A stretch of 64,000 nt of DNA. Origin: RH-AL1 sp965214415 (lineage in GTDB: Bacteria > Pseudomonadota > Alphaproteobacteria > Rhizobiales > Beijerinckiaceae). The notes beneath the pieces were generated by a model. It did not search any database. It was given only the letters and a program-made list of their open reading frames with translations, and was not told the origin of the DNA. Where the stretch lies: the NCBI GenBank assembly GCA_965214415.1, contig CBDCBQ010000003.1, positions 2,666,001-2,730,000 of the forward strand. The letters run 5' to 3'. The position numbers were made by a program, and so were the translations under genes. Shown piece by piece: positions 9,247 to 17,949 of the stretch (positions within the stretch are counted from its first letter, which is position 1; every line of letters begins with the position of its first letter).

Positions 9247-11055
9247 GTGGCCGAATGGCACGACAGCATAAGAAGAGACCTGTTACCTTTTGCTAATCCA
9301 GGTACTAAGCTGGATTGCAGTGAGGGGGATGGGTGGTTTAACGTATCATGGAAGGCGAGGCGGAATATCTATTCCGCCTCTTTCGCCCTGGATGAAAACG
9401 AAGAGATTACTGTCCGTTCCGGCGAAATCGAGATGAATTATAAAGCTTTTTTATCTTCACCACAAATGAGTGATATGCTTGGGATAGCGGCAATGATACT
9501 TCAAGAGCAAGAAAGCGGCCTCTATGTTGAGACCAAGGCGACGAAACCTTCAGATCCAAGTTGGAGACATTCGGCTTTAAAGCTTATCAACATGTCAGTT
9601 ATGGAGGCACGCAGAGAGACTACTACGGTTGTTTTCATCACCGCCGATGCCGGCGCGGGTAAGACTGAATTATTGAAACAGCTCGTCAAAAGACAGGCCG
9701 AAAGCTATTTGGTCGGGGAAGCCGATTTCCTATATCTGTATGTTAATGCACAAGGGCGAGCCTTAGCTCGGCTCGAAGAGGCGCTAGCAACCGAAATACA
9801 GGATCTCCGCGCCGCAAATCTTACCTACCATGTCGTTCCTAGTCTCACCAGAAACAGTATTCTTGTCCCCTTGATTGACGGATTTGATGAATTACTTGGT
9901 GTTTTGGGGTACGAAGACTCTTTCAGCTCGCTCAGAAGGTTTATGAATGATCTGGATGGCCGTGGCTGCATTGTCGCTTCTGCTAGAAGTACGTATTTCC
10001 AACAAGAGTTTCTAGCTCGTGCCAATAAGAGTAACTACGGCATTAAGGACGTTTCTATTATAGAAATCGATCTTTTACCCTGGGGCAACGAAGAGTTCCT
10101 AGAATACGTGGAGAAGAGGTTTTCCTCTACCAACTCTCTCGATTTTCAATTGGCAGAATTCAAATCCTCCATGTCAGATGCGTTTAGCGGGGAGGGCAAT
10201 GAACTCTTACGAAGCAAACCTTTTTTTGTGTCCGCAGCGGCAAGTTTGATATTGGATAATGTCAAAATTTCTGGCCGGGACCTAATTGATCAATTGATTA
10301 CAGGCTTTGTCGAGCGCGAAAGAAAAGAGAAGCTACTAGATAAATCGGGTAACCCGCTTCTATCTAGTGATCAAATCCGTGCCTTTATTTTGGCTATCTC
10401 CGAAGAGATGTGGGCCGGAGAAACACGATCCCTAGATATCGAAACTGTGCGCACAATTGCAGATATCGTCTTTCACGTTGATGAACTCGATGTTGCCCGA
10501 ATTTTACAAGAGCGCGCTGCAAAAATGGCTTTCTTTACTGCCGGATCAGACCGTGGGAGGGTGGAATTTGAGCATCAACTCTTTTTCTCGTATTTCCTAG
10601 GTAAAGCTATCGCAAACGCTTTTCAAGTAGGTACCACAAGTGTATACACTATATTCGTCCGAGCCGCACTTCCCGAGCAAAGCGCGAACTTCGCTGCAAA
10701 AACACTCGCTGAAGAAAATGCCTCTTTCGTTGAGGTACTCAATGAATGCAATATTGTGTCAACGCGTGGTAGCCACAGGCCGCCTCAAATCATGGAAAAT
10801 GCGGCGTCTGTTGTCACTGCATCATTAAAAGAGAGTTTTCTCCTAAAATCTCGCGATGTGCCGAGCGGACTAAGCTTTAAGAATTTAATTTTTGCTGGCG
10901 AGGATTTCGGAGAAATAGAAATTAGTGATGATACTTTCGAAGATGTTCAGTTCAAAAGATGTGATTCGACAAAGACTAAAATTCTTGCAAGTCGCGCTGA
11001 TAATGTATCTCTTCTAGAGGTAACTATTGACCTGCTCAAACTAGACTTCACATAA
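9247..11055 (+). CDS. NACHT-type STAND NTPase (probably the 5' part of a frameshifted gene)
   Basis: 602 residues. An N-terminal region of about 120 residues of unknown fold is followed by Walker A ADAGAGKTELL (about residue 137) and Walker B ILVPLIDGFDELL (about residue 205); DGxDE is the NACHT signature. GCIVASARSTYF is the following sensor-like strand. After the ATPase and helical region, the C-terminus (FKNLIFAGEDFGEIEISDD...FEDVQFKRCD) resembles pentapeptide-type beta-helix repeats. NACHT proteins are signal-transducing ATPases, many of which work in bacterial antiphage defence. The GTG at 9247 is supported by GGGAG seven bases upstream. The frame stops at 11055, but coding sequence resumes in another frame to 11525, so the native protein was probably about 750 residues. 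Confidence 0.8.
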   Translation: MAEWHDSIRRDLLPFANPGTKLDCSEGDGWFNVSWKARRNIYSASFALDENEEITVRSGEIEMNYKAFLSSPQMSDMLGIAAMILQEQESGLYVETKATKPSDPSWRHSALKLINMSVMEARRETTTVVFITADAGAGKTELLKQLVKRQAESYLVGEADFLYLYVNAQGRALARLEEALATEIQDLRAANLTYHVVPSLTRNSILVPLIDGFDELLGVLGYEDSFSSLRRFMNDLDGRGCIVASARSTYFQQEFLARANKSNYGIKDVSIIEIDLLPWGNEEFLEYVEKRFSSTNSLDFQLAEFKSSMSDAFSGEGNELLRSKPFFVSAAASLILDNVKISGRDLIDQLITGFVERERKEKLLDKSGNPLLSSDQIRAFILAISEEMWAGETRSLDIETVRTIADIVFHVDELDVARILQERAAKMAFFTAGSDRGRVEFEHQLFFSYFLGKAIANAFQVGTTSVYTIFVRAALPEQSANFAAKTLAEENASFVEVLNECNIVSTRGSHRPPQIMENAASVVTASLKESFLLKSRDVPSGLSFKNLIFAGEDFGEIEISDDTFEDVQFKRCDSTKTKILASRADNVSLLEVTIDLLKLDFT

Positions 11056-11060
11056 CAGGC

Positions 11061-11525
11061 TTGGAAGCCAGCAGTGATGTATTTGGTCTGAAGATACGTA
11101 ATGGCGACAACGTCATGCAAATATTCCGTCAAAACAAAATTGTGGACGCCTTGAGGTTTTGCGGATTACCAAGCGCTCAACCTATCATGGCAGATTTAGT
11201 AAGCTCACATGTGCTTGAGCTTCTAGAGAGAGTTTTAAGGAAGTTTGAAAAATCCAATGTCTTTTGGCCTCTTGACGATGAAAATAGGCAGATAATCAAT
11301 GACGCAGATTGGGAGAAGCTGATAGAACTGCTCACACAATGCAATGTTATCAAAGCAGAAAGGACGGCCGCACAAAGGGGTCATACAAAAACTTATTTTC
11401 GCAAACTTTTCACATCCGACGAGATTATGGCGGGCGAATTTAATGCGGAGAGTGTGCCTGCCGGTATACGGGGGCTTTGGAAGGGTCTTCGGCATCAGTG
11501 GCCGCCGGCCCAGGCAGCGAAGTGA
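11061..11525 (+). pseudogene. Out-of-frame 3' part of the NACHT NTPase gene
   Basis: This frame is displaced by two bases from the NACHT gene. It opens at about 11031 and starts only at a weak TTG (11061) with no ribosome-binding site. It encodes IRNGDNVMQIFRQNKIVDAL, then a segment that looks like a winged-helix tail (VLELLERVLRKFEKSNVFWP, LIELLTQCNVIKAER). It shares the AT-rich composition of the NTPase gene and directly continues it. I read it as the natural C-terminal domain, separated by an indel somewhere in 11031-11055. A separate small gene is possible but less likely. Confidence 0.6.
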
Positions 11526-11544
11526 TACTACGCTGACTTGACCG

Positions 11545-11671
11545 AATACTACGGCCCCGACACCTGCGCGGTCGAGGTCGCGCGGCGCTCGACGAGGCGA
11601 GGATGGGGTAACGAGGCGGTGCGCGTTGACACGGAGAGTGTCGAGCAGCGCGGCGAAGCATCCAGGGCTAT
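11545..11671 (+). pseudogene. Decayed duplicate of the 5' end of the neighbouring GST gene
   Basis: The segment aligns with 12434-12567, the first 45 or so codons of the GST gene, in the same orientation. Shared words include tacggcccc/tatggcccg, cacctgcgcg, gctcgacgaggcg, gttgacacgg/gtggacacgg and gcgagcag/tcgagcag. Several small indels and a missing ATG show it is not coding. It starts about 20 bases after the end of the AT-rich module and so forms its right boundary, mirroring the decayed ettA fragment on the left. Confidence 0.75.
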
Positions 11672-11683
11672 CCCGCCCTCGCG

Positions 11684-12040
11684 ATGGCCTTGATCAAGAC
11701 CGCGGATCACCCGGCCGTGCGGGAGTGGACGGAGTCGTTGTGGGGGACGGGCGGCCCCTGGACGCGCCCCGTGGCGATCGACGAGACCCTGCCGTCGATC
11801 CCCGTGGATCAACGCGCGGCGGCGCGCGTGCCGTCGGCGGCCGACAAGGCGGCGCTCGTCGCGCGGGACGGGCATCACCGCAGGTTCCGCGGCATTCCCC
11901 TGGTGCGCGACGAGGTCCGCAAGAGGATGGCCGCGGCCTATCCGAGCGTCCTGCCCTGGGGGACGACGAACGCATCGCAGCACGCCGGCCTGCAGGCGCT
12001 GTGGCTGCACTACAACCTCATCATTCCGCATTCCCACGAA
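11684..12040 (+). pseudogene. Truncated HNH endonuclease
   Basis: The frame from the ATG at 11684 carries TADHPAVREWTESLWGTGGP, AARVPSAADKAALVARDGHH and TNASQHAGLQALWLHYNLII followed by PHSHE. This is the layout of a family of Rhizobiales HNH endonucleases. Two features show decay. The zinc-binding Cys residues normally found after the DGHH block are replaced by Arg (RRFRG), and the frame leaves the family right after PHSHE, so the second Cys pair and the end of the HNH motif are lost. The sequence then runs into a GC-rich dispersed-repeat-like stretch (about 12041-12100). Family recall is from memory. Confidence 0.6.
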
Positions 12041-12156
12041 AAGCATCGCTCCCCCGGCCGGCCTGCTTCGCCTCCGGCTCGCGATGACGACCCGGCCCAA
12101 AAGCCCCAAAGTCGGCGAACGGCCACAACGCGAACGCGATGTCGGCGGACGAGGCT

Positions 12157-12235
12157 GTGGCACGGGTGAATGGCGGCGTACGGCGGCGGTGGCACGGGGG
12201 AATGCCGCCGTACGGCGGCGGTGGCACGGTTGGAT
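12157..12235. repeat. 32-bp tandem repeat containing a perfect 16-bp palindrome
   Basis: The word tggcacgg recurs at 12158, 12190 and 12222, a strict 32-base period, giving two full units and the start of a third. Within the second unit lies gccgccgtacggcggc (12204-12219), a perfect palindrome that can fold as a hairpin or bind a dimer. It is not CRISPR: the copies are contiguous without unique spacers. It lies between the broken HNH gene and the GST gene, about 190 bases upstream of the GST start. Confidence 0.75.
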
Positions 12236-12427
12236 GTCGTCGCGCACGGCAGGCGTCGCGGGCCCGCGCGCCGGGCGGCGCGAAACGCCGGCGCGGGGTG
12301 GACGGGCGCCTCGGTTTCGGTTATTCTACCTGAAACGATCGGAGAACGCGAGCGGGGAGGTCGCGCGAGCCCGGCCGAGGCCGTATAGGAGGCGGGCCGC
12401 CCGGCGTCGGGCGCGGAGGACACCGCG

Positions 12428-13033
12428 ATGAAGCTCTATTATGGCCCGTTCACCTGCGCGATCGAGATCGCGGCGCTGCTCGACGAGGCGGGTGTGGCCT
12501 ACAAGGCGGTCAAGGTGGACACGGGGAGCGGCGAGCAGAACGGCGCGGCGTTCCGGGCGATCAACCCGAAGGGCAAGATCCCCGTGCTGGTGCGCGACGA
12601 CGGGCAGGTCGTCACGGAATACCCGGCGATCGCGCTGTGGCTGGCCGCCGCCCACCCCGCCCTCTGGCCGAGCGACCCGCAGGCGGCGCTGCTGGCGTCC
12701 GAGATGATGTTTTATACGATCGGCACCGTGCACGGGCAGGCGTTTCGGCGCGTGTTCTTCCCGCACGAGTTCTGCAAGGAGGAGGCGCACCTTTCCGCGG
12801 TTAAGGCGGACGGCAAGGCGATGGCGCAAGCCGGGTTCGAGATTCTCGCCGCGCAGCTCGGCGAGCGGCCGTATGCTGCGGGCGACTCCTTCTCGATCGC
12901 GGACGCCACCATCTTCTACACGACGCGCTGGGCCAAGCTGACCAAGGTGCCGCTGCCCCCGTCGATCGCCGCGCTGGCGGAGCGGGTCGGCGCGCGGCCC
13001 GCCTTCAAGGCCGCGGTCGCCAACCTAGTGTGA
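12428..13033 (+). CDS. Glutathione S-transferase family protein
   Basis: 201 residues with an N-terminal thioredoxin-like domain (MKLYYGPFTCAIEIAALLDE; INPKGKIPVLVRDDGQVVTE, with the cis-Pro-Val and the Glu-Tyr-Pro glutathione-contacting loop) and a helical C-terminal domain (FSIADATIFYTTRWAK). These enzymes conjugate or reduce substrates with glutathione in the cytoplasm; the substrate cannot be read from sequence. GGAGG lies eight bases upstream of the ATG. Its first 45 codons have a decayed duplicate at 11545-11671. It marks the right end of the accessory island. Confidence 0.92.
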   Translation: MKLYYGPFTCAIEIAALLDEAGVAYKAVKVDTGSGEQNGAAFRAINPKGKIPVLVRDDGQVVTEYPAIALWLAAAHPALWPSDPQAALLASEMMFYTIGTVHGQAFRRVFFPHEFCKEEAHLSAVKADGKAMAQAGFEILAAQLGERPYAAGDSFSIADATIFYTTRWAKLTKVPLPPSIAALAERVGARPAFKAAVANLV

Positions 13034-13043
13034 GGCGGGGCGC

Positions 13044-13544
13044 TCAGTAGCGCGGATCGACGGGCCGGAACTGCGTGGCGCTCACCCCCATCGAGGAATA
13101 GGGGTTGATGATGACCACGGGCGGCGGCGGCGGTGGCGGCGCGGCCCGCGAGGGCGGCATCGTCATCGAGGCGGGCGCCATCAGCGGGGTCTGCGCGGCC
13201 GCCGAGAAGGGTGTCGGCGTGGCCGGGCGTGCCTCGACGCGGGCGACCTTGGGACGCGGCGCCGGCGGCCTTGCCGCCACCTTGGCCGGGCGGGCGCGCG
13301 CATGCGCCACCCGCCGCGGCTCTGATGTCACGGGTGCCCGTGCGGCCACAGGCGCCGGCTTCGTCTCGACCTTCGCCTCGGCGGGCTTGGCCTCCACCTT
13401 CGGCTCCGTCTTGTGCCCGAACACGCCCATGTCGCAGAGCAGCCCGCCGCAGCTCTGCCCCTCGGGGATCGTCTGCGCCAGGGCGGCGCCCGCCCCCGCC
13501 GAGAGTGCCGCCGCCAGCGCGAACCGCGCGAAACGCTTGCCCAC
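13044..13544 (-). CDS. Exported Pro/Ala-rich hypothetical protein
   Basis: 166 residues. A signal peptide (FARFALAAALSAGAGAALAQ) is followed by a short Cys-containing segment (CGGLLCDMG), then a long Lys/Glu/Ala/Pro-rich stretch, a run of Pro residues and a C-terminus ending QFRPVDPRY. I do not recognise a family. The composition fits a periplasmic or cell-envelope spacer protein. I chose the GTG at 13544 because GGAGGG lies just upstream and the signal peptide begins there. It converges on the GST gene with ten bases between the stops. Confidence 0.65.
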   Translation of the reverse strand: MGKRFARFALAAALSAGAGAALAQTIPEGQSCGGLLCDMGVFGHKTEPKVEAKPAEAKVETKPAPVAARAPVTSEPRRVAHARARPAKVAARPPAPRPKVARVEARPATPTPFSAAAQTPLMAPASMTMPPSRAAPPPPPPPVVIINPYSSMGVSATQFRPVDPRY

Positions 13545-13711
13545 GTCACCCTCCCGCGCCCGATGAGGCGTCGCGCAGGGCACTCCATCCCGCCGCCGCT
13601 GTCAAATGCGCGGGTTAAGCCTACCCGCTGGTTTCTACCCAAGCGTCACCTCGCGGGTGTAGGACAACTCGTTCACCGTGGCGCCAGGCCACCCGCGCGA
13701 GGCCCCGGGCC

Positions 13712-14647
13712 ATGAAGCACGAGACGTTCGACGAAGCGCGCGACGAACCCCGCGACGGGCCGACAAATCGCCAGGAGACGCTGCGAAACACCTTGTTTCG
13801 GCCGATGGGCGCCGAGGGCGTCTACGCGCGCACGGGCCTCTACGAGGATGTGATCGGGCGGCTCGGCACGCTGATCACCCGCCACCGCGAGGCGGGCACC
13901 GAGGTGTTCCGCTTCCCGCCGGTGATGAGCCGGCGCGATCTCGAGCGGCACGGCTACCTGAAAAGCTTCCCGAACCTGATCGGCTGCGTCTGCGCGCTGC
14001 ACGGCTCGGAGGCCGACATCCGCGCCGCCGCCGCGCGGCCGGACGGCGGCTGGACCGACGCGCTCGCCGCGACCGAGCTCGTGCTGGCGCCGGCCGCCTG
14101 CTACCCGATCTACCCGATCGTCGCCGCGCGCGGGCCGGTGCCGGACGGCGGCCTGATGTTCGATGTCGCCTGCGATTGCTTCCGCCGCGAGCCCTCGCCC
14201 GACCTCGACCGGCTGCAATCGTTTCGTATGCGCGAGTACGTGTGCATCGGCTCGGAGGCGATCGTCGCGGCGTTCCGCGCGCGCTGGGTCGAGTGGGCGA
14301 CGGCGCTCGCCGCGACGCTCGCCCTGCCCTGCCGCATCGATCAGGCGAGCGACCCGTTCTTCGGCCGCGTCGGCCAGATGATGGCGGTGGCCCAGCTCCA
14401 GCAGGCGCTGAAGTTCGAGCTGCTGGTGCCGCTGCACTCGGAGGAAAAGCCGACGGCGTGCATGAGCTTCAACAACCACCGCGACCATTTCGGCACGACC
14501 TGGGAGATCTTCGACCAGGCCGGCGCGCCGGCGCACACGGGCTGCGTCGCGTTCGGCATGGACCGGCTCGCGGTCGCCCTGTTCTGGACGCACGGGCTCG
14601 ATATCGCGCACTGGCCGCATTCGACCCGCGAGGCCCTGGGGCTCTGA
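13712..14647 (+). CDS. Amino acid:[carrier protein] ligase (class II aaRS-like)
   Basis: 311 residues forming only the catalytic core of an atypical seryl-tRNA synthetase, without the N-terminal tRNA-binding arm. Conserved pieces include LFRPMGAEGVYARTG, FRFPPVMSRRDLERHGYL, the motif 2-like CFRREPSPDLDRLQSFRMRE, and C-terminal SFNNHRDHFG and GCVAFGMDRLAVALF (motif 3-like). Homologues from Bradyrhizobium and Agrobacterium activate small amino acids and load them on the phosphopantetheine of a dedicated carrier protein, not on tRNA. The gene is 22 bases upstream of a ThDP enzyme gene. The only carrier protein visible in the window is at 24340-24585, which is not adjacent, so partnership is inference. 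Family call is strong; amino-acid specificity is unknown. Confidence 0.85.
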   Translation: MKHETFDEARDEPRDGPTNRQETLRNTLFRPMGAEGVYARTGLYEDVIGRLGTLITRHREAGTEVFRFPPVMSRRDLERHGYLKSFPNLIGCVCALHGSEADIRAAAARPDGGWTDALAATELVLAPAACYPIYPIVAARGPVPDGGLMFDVACDCFRREPSPDLDRLQSFRMREYVCIGSEAIVAAFRARWVEWATALAATLALPCRIDQASDPFFGRVGQMMAVAQLQQALKFELLVPLHSEEKPTACMSFNNHRDHFGTTWEIFDQAGAPAHTGCVAFGMDRLAVALFWTHGLDIAHWPHSTREALGL

Positions 14648-14669
14648 GGCGCCGCCCGCGAGACCGCCG

Positions 14670-16376
14670 ATGACCGAGACGACGACCGTGACTGCCACCC
14701 GCACCGCCGCCGAAGTGCTCGTCGACCAGCTGATCGCGCAGGGCGTCGCCCACGTCTTCTGCGTGCCGGGCGAGAGCTATCTGGCCGTGCTCGACGCGTT
14801 TTACGATCGCGCGATCGAGGTCACCGTGTGCCGGCAGGAGGCGGGCGCGGCGATCATGGCCGAGGCGATCGGCAAGGCGACCGGCCGCCCGGGCGTCTGC
14901 TTCGTCACGCGCGGGCCCGGCGCCACCAACGCGATGCACGGCATCCACATCGCCCAGCAGGGCTCGTCGCCGATGATCATGTTCGTCGGCCAGATCGAGC
15001 GTGGCGCGCGCGGGCGCGAGGCCTTTCAGGAGGTCGACTACGGCGCCGTGTTCGGGCCGATGTGCAAGTGGGCCACCGAGATCGACGACGCGGGGCGCAT
15101 CCCCGAGCTGGTCTCGCGGGCCTTCCATGTCGCGATGAACGGGCGGCCCGGCCCGGTGGTGCTGGCGCTGCCCGAGGACATGCTGATCGAGCGCGTCGCG
15201 GTCGCCGACGCGCCGCGCGTCGAGCCGTCCGAGACGGCGCCGACGCGGGCGGATATCGCCAAGCTCGGCGCGTTGCTCGGCGAGGCGACGGCGCCGGTGC
15301 TGATCCTCGGCGGCAGCCGATGGGATGTCGCCTCGTGCGCGGCGATCACCCGCTTCGCCGAACGCTTCGCGCTGCCCGTCGTCACGAGCTTCCGCCGGCT
15401 GCCGCTGTTCGATCCGCTGCACGCGAATCATGCCGGCGACCTGGGCATCGGCTCGAACCCGAAGCTGCTGGAGCGCATCGCGGCGGCCGACCTCGTCATC
15501 GTCGCCGGCGGCCGGCTCGGCGACATTCCCTCGCAGGGCTACACGCTGTTTTCCATCCCGAAGCCGGCCTGCCGCCTCGTGCATATCCATCCCGAGCCCG
15601 CGGAGCTCGGCCGCGTCTACGCCGCCGATCTCGCCATAGCCGCCTCGCCGATCGGCCTTGCCGACGCGCTCGACGAGCTTGCCCCGGCGGCGACGCTAGC
15701 TTGGACCGGCAGCGCCGAGGCCGCGCATGCCGAGTATCGCGCGTGGTCGGACGTCGCGACGCCGCAGCCGGGCGGCATCAACCTCGGCGAGATCATGGTG
15801 TGGCTGCGCGAGCACCTGCCGGCCGAGGCGATCCTCACCAGCGGCGCCGGCAATTTCGCGGCTTGGATCGCCCGCTTCTACCGCGTGCGCCGCTTCGCCG
15901 GTCATGCCGCGCCGCTGTCGGGCTCGATGGGCTACGGCGTGCCGGCGGCCGTCGCCATGCAGCGGCTTTACCCTGAAACGCCCGTGGTCTGCCTCACCGG
16001 TGACGGCGACTTCCTGATGAATGGCCAGGAGTTCGCCACCGCCGTGCAATACGCGCTGCCGATCGTGATTCTCGTCTGCGACAACGGACATTACGGCACG
16101 ATCCGCATGCACCAGGAGCGCGAGTACCCGACGCGCATCTCGGGCACAGCGCTGCGCAACCCGGATTTCGCCGCGTACGCTCGCGCCTTCGGTGGCTTCG
16201 GCGTGACGGTGGACGCGACGGCGGACTTCGCCGGGGCCTATGCCGCCGCCCGCGCGTCCGGCCAACCGGCGATCATCCATCTGAAGATCGACCCCGACGC
16301 GATCCTGCCAGGCGCGACCCTGACGCAGATCCGGACGAAGGCGCTGGAGGCTCGGCGATCGGACACCGGAGCCTGA
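14670..16376 (+). CDS. Thiamine diphosphate-dependent enzyme, acetolactate synthase-like
   Basis: 568 residues with the three-domain layout of the acetolactate synthase/benzoylformate decarboxylase family. It has an N-terminal ThDP-pyrimidine domain (VFCVPGESYLAVLDA, CRQEAGAAIMAEAIG with the activating Glu, TRGPGATNA), a central domain (APVLILGGSRWD) and a C-terminal ThDP-binding motif TGDGDFLMN...ILVCDNGHYG. It joins or decarboxylates 2-oxo acids. It probably shares a transcript with the carrier-protein ligase gene (22-base gap). No regulatory IlvN-type subunit is present nearby, so this is likely not the housekeeping IlvB. The exact reaction is not predictable. Confidence 0.88.
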   Translation: MTETTTVTATRTAAEVLVDQLIAQGVAHVFCVPGESYLAVLDAFYDRAIEVTVCRQEAGAAIMAEAIGKATGRPGVCFVTRGPGATNAMHGIHIAQQGSSPMIMFVGQIERGARGREAFQEVDYGAVFGPMCKWATEIDDAGRIPELVSRAFHVAMNGRPGPVVLALPEDMLIERVAVADAPRVEPSETAPTRADIAKLGALLGEATAPVLILGGSRWDVASCAAITRFAERFALPVVTSFRRLPLFDPLHANHAGDLGIGSNPKLLERIAAADLVIVAGGRLGDIPSQGYTLFSIPKPACRLVHIHPEPAELGRVYAADLAIAASPIGLADALDELAPAATLAWTGSAEAAHAEYRAWSDVATPQPGGINLGEIMVWLREHLPAEAILTSGAGNFAAWIARFYRVRRFAGHAAPLSGSMGYGVPAAVAMQRLYPETPVVCLTGDGDFLMNGQEFATAVQYALPIVILVCDNGHYGTIRMHQEREYPTRISGTALRNPDFAAYARAFGGFGVTVDATADFAGAYAAARASGQPAIIHLKIDPDAILPGATLTQIRTKALEARRSDTGA

Positions 16377-16437
16377 TCGATCGAATTGTGGGGATCGCGT
16401 TCAGGGTCGTTTGTTGCGGTGGGTATAGTCAGGGGCG

Positions 16438-16668
16438 ATGGCCGACCCGCCGCACATCCCGATCTTTCCGCGCTTCGGCAACCAGATGGCCGCCGTCAAC
16501 CCGGCCCTCGTTCGTGCGGTAGAAACGCAGGCAACGGGCGGCTGCAAGATCATCTTCGCTCGCGATCACGAGTTGATGGTCGATGCCTCTTTGTACGAAG
16601 TGATGAAGGCGCTGTGGGGACCGGCGCCAATGGCTGAGATCAAGGAGTTGGCGCGAGAGCCGAGATGA
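16438..16668 (+). CDS. Small hypothetical protein (76 aa)
   Basis: 76 residues, soluble, beginning MADPPHIPIFPRFGNQMAAV and ending KELAREPR. I do not recognise it. An AGGGGCG sequence just before the ATG at 16438 supports the start. It lies 61 bases downstream of the ThDP enzyme on the same strand. I checked it as a possible carrier protein for the ligase at 13712, but it lacks a DSL-type phosphopantetheine site. Confidence 0.5.
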   Translation: MADPPHIPIFPRFGNQMAAVNPALVRAVETQATGGCKIIFARDHELMVDASLYEVMKALWGPAPMAEIKELAREPR

Positions 16669-16677
16669 GCAGCTCGC

Positions 16678-17886
16678 TCAGCACCCGGGTTGGCTCATCC
16701 GTGGTCCATCAAGAACCGGGTCTTTGGCGATGCTGCGCATTGTCTGCAAACCGTCGCCCGCGCCGATGAGATCGAAGCCGTTGGCGGCGAGCTCCGAGGA
16801 GCGACGGTCCAGCGCCGCGTAGACCGCCTCCGCCTTCGGCTGCATTTGCGCGCTGTGATTTGGGCTGAGAACGGCATCGACCGAGATCACGCTCAGGGTT
16901 TTCGTGGACCACGTGCCGCCGAGGTAGGAGGCCGGATCGATCCGCGTCAGCTTCAAGCCATTCGACGGACGCATTTCATCAGGCAGCGAGATCAGGTGAA
17001 GCTGCCCGTCATGGTGCGTCAGGCGATCGAAGCCCCGCGGCACCAGGAGCGCGATCGCATCGAGATCGCCGAGCGTCAGAGCGTCGAGGGCATTGTCGAG
17101 ATCGAGCGGCACCTCGTGGGTCGCGACGCCGAGGGTGCGGAACACGTCCCGCGCCACCCTCTGGCTCGATCCGCCCGCCAGCCCGAAGCTGACCTGTCGA
17201 TCGCGGAGACCGTAGAGGTCGCGAATGTCCTTGCGGGCGACGATGATCAGGCTCTCGGTGAACAGGGGTATCGCGGGACCGAGCCTGGTCGGATTCGACA
17301 TCGTATCGACGACAAAATCGGCGGGCTTCCGGCTGCAGCCATCGACCTGCCACACGGCCGGCATCACGCGGATTTGCGGCGTCTTCACGACGGCGGCAAG
17401 CCGGAGCAGGCGATCGAGCTCCGGCCCGGCGGCGGCGATCGTGACGACTGCGCCATTGCCCCCGCCCGTGGTGGGGCGTGCGGTGGGACGTAGCGCAAGC
17501 CGGGCCGGGATCGTCCGAGAGGCAAACGACCGCCGAGCGATCGCGCGGCGATCACGTTTGAAAAGAACTGATGCATGCGCGTCGCGCGTCCCGGGGCGGC
17601 GGCTCTCTGCGGCGGTTTGCTCCGCGATGCCCTCGGTGACCGCCGCCGCCGCCGCGTTCGCGTCGCTGGCGGACTGGCCGGTTGCCGGCGCACCGGCTTC
17701 GGCCGGCGCCGCAGCGCGATCGGGCATGGTCGGCATCATCGTGGCGCCGAAACGATAGACCGGGGTCAGCATGCACATCGGGCCGATGCAGGGAACGTTT
17801 GAGATCTCCGCATCCTCCGCAAGGCTCGGCGTCGAGACGGCAAACAGCGACAGCAGCATCGAGAGAACAACGAATCTATTCAACAT
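16678..17886 (-). CDS. TAXI-type TRAP solute-binding-like periplasmic protein
   Basis: 402 residues. A signal peptide (MLNRFVVLSMLLSLFAVSTP...) precedes a low-complexity Ala-rich region of about 120 residues, then a two-lobe periplasmic binding fold. FVVDTMSNPTRLGPAIPLFT, VSFGLAGGSSQRVARDVF, DALTLGDLDAIALLVPRGFD and the closing IDAVLSPNHS-like segment resemble TAXI (TRAP-associated extracytoplasmic immunogenic) proteins. No TRAP permease subunits are nearby. The long Ala/Arg-rich N-terminal part is unusual for the family. I took the Met at 17886 as the start because the signal peptide begins there; an in-frame start 39 bases upstream is possible. Confidence 0.65.
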   Translation of the reverse strand: MLNRFVVLSMLLSLFAVSTPSLAEDAEISNVPCIGPMCMLTPVYRFGATMMPTMPDRAAAPAEAGAPATGQSASDANAAAAAVTEGIAEQTAAESRRPGTRDAHASVLFKRDRRAIARRSFASRTIPARLALRPTARPTTGGGNGAVVTIAAAGPELDRLLRLAAVVKTPQIRVMPAVWQVDGCSRKPADFVVDTMSNPTRLGPAIPLFTESLIIVARKDIRDLYGLRDRQVSFGLAGGSSQRVARDVFRTLGVATHEVPLDLDNALDALTLGDLDAIALLVPRGFDRLTHHDGQLHLISLPDEMRPSNGLKLTRIDPASYLGGTWSTKTLSVISVDAVLSPNHSAQMQPKAEAVYAALDRRSSELAANGFDLIGAGDGLQTMRSIAKDPVLDGPRMSQPGC

Positions 17887-17949
17887 GCTCGGACGCCAAC
17901 CACGTGCAAAGAGATATGCATCCAACGCGTCAGTCTCGAAAAAGTTGAC

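Noticed and set aside
12157..12235. CRISPR array
   Set aside because: The 32-base units are contiguous, with no unique spacers, and no cas gene is in the window.
13712..14647. Seryl-tRNA synthetase
   Set aside because: At 311 residues it lacks the N-terminal tRNA-binding arm; the catalytic core and length match amino acid:carrier-protein ligases.
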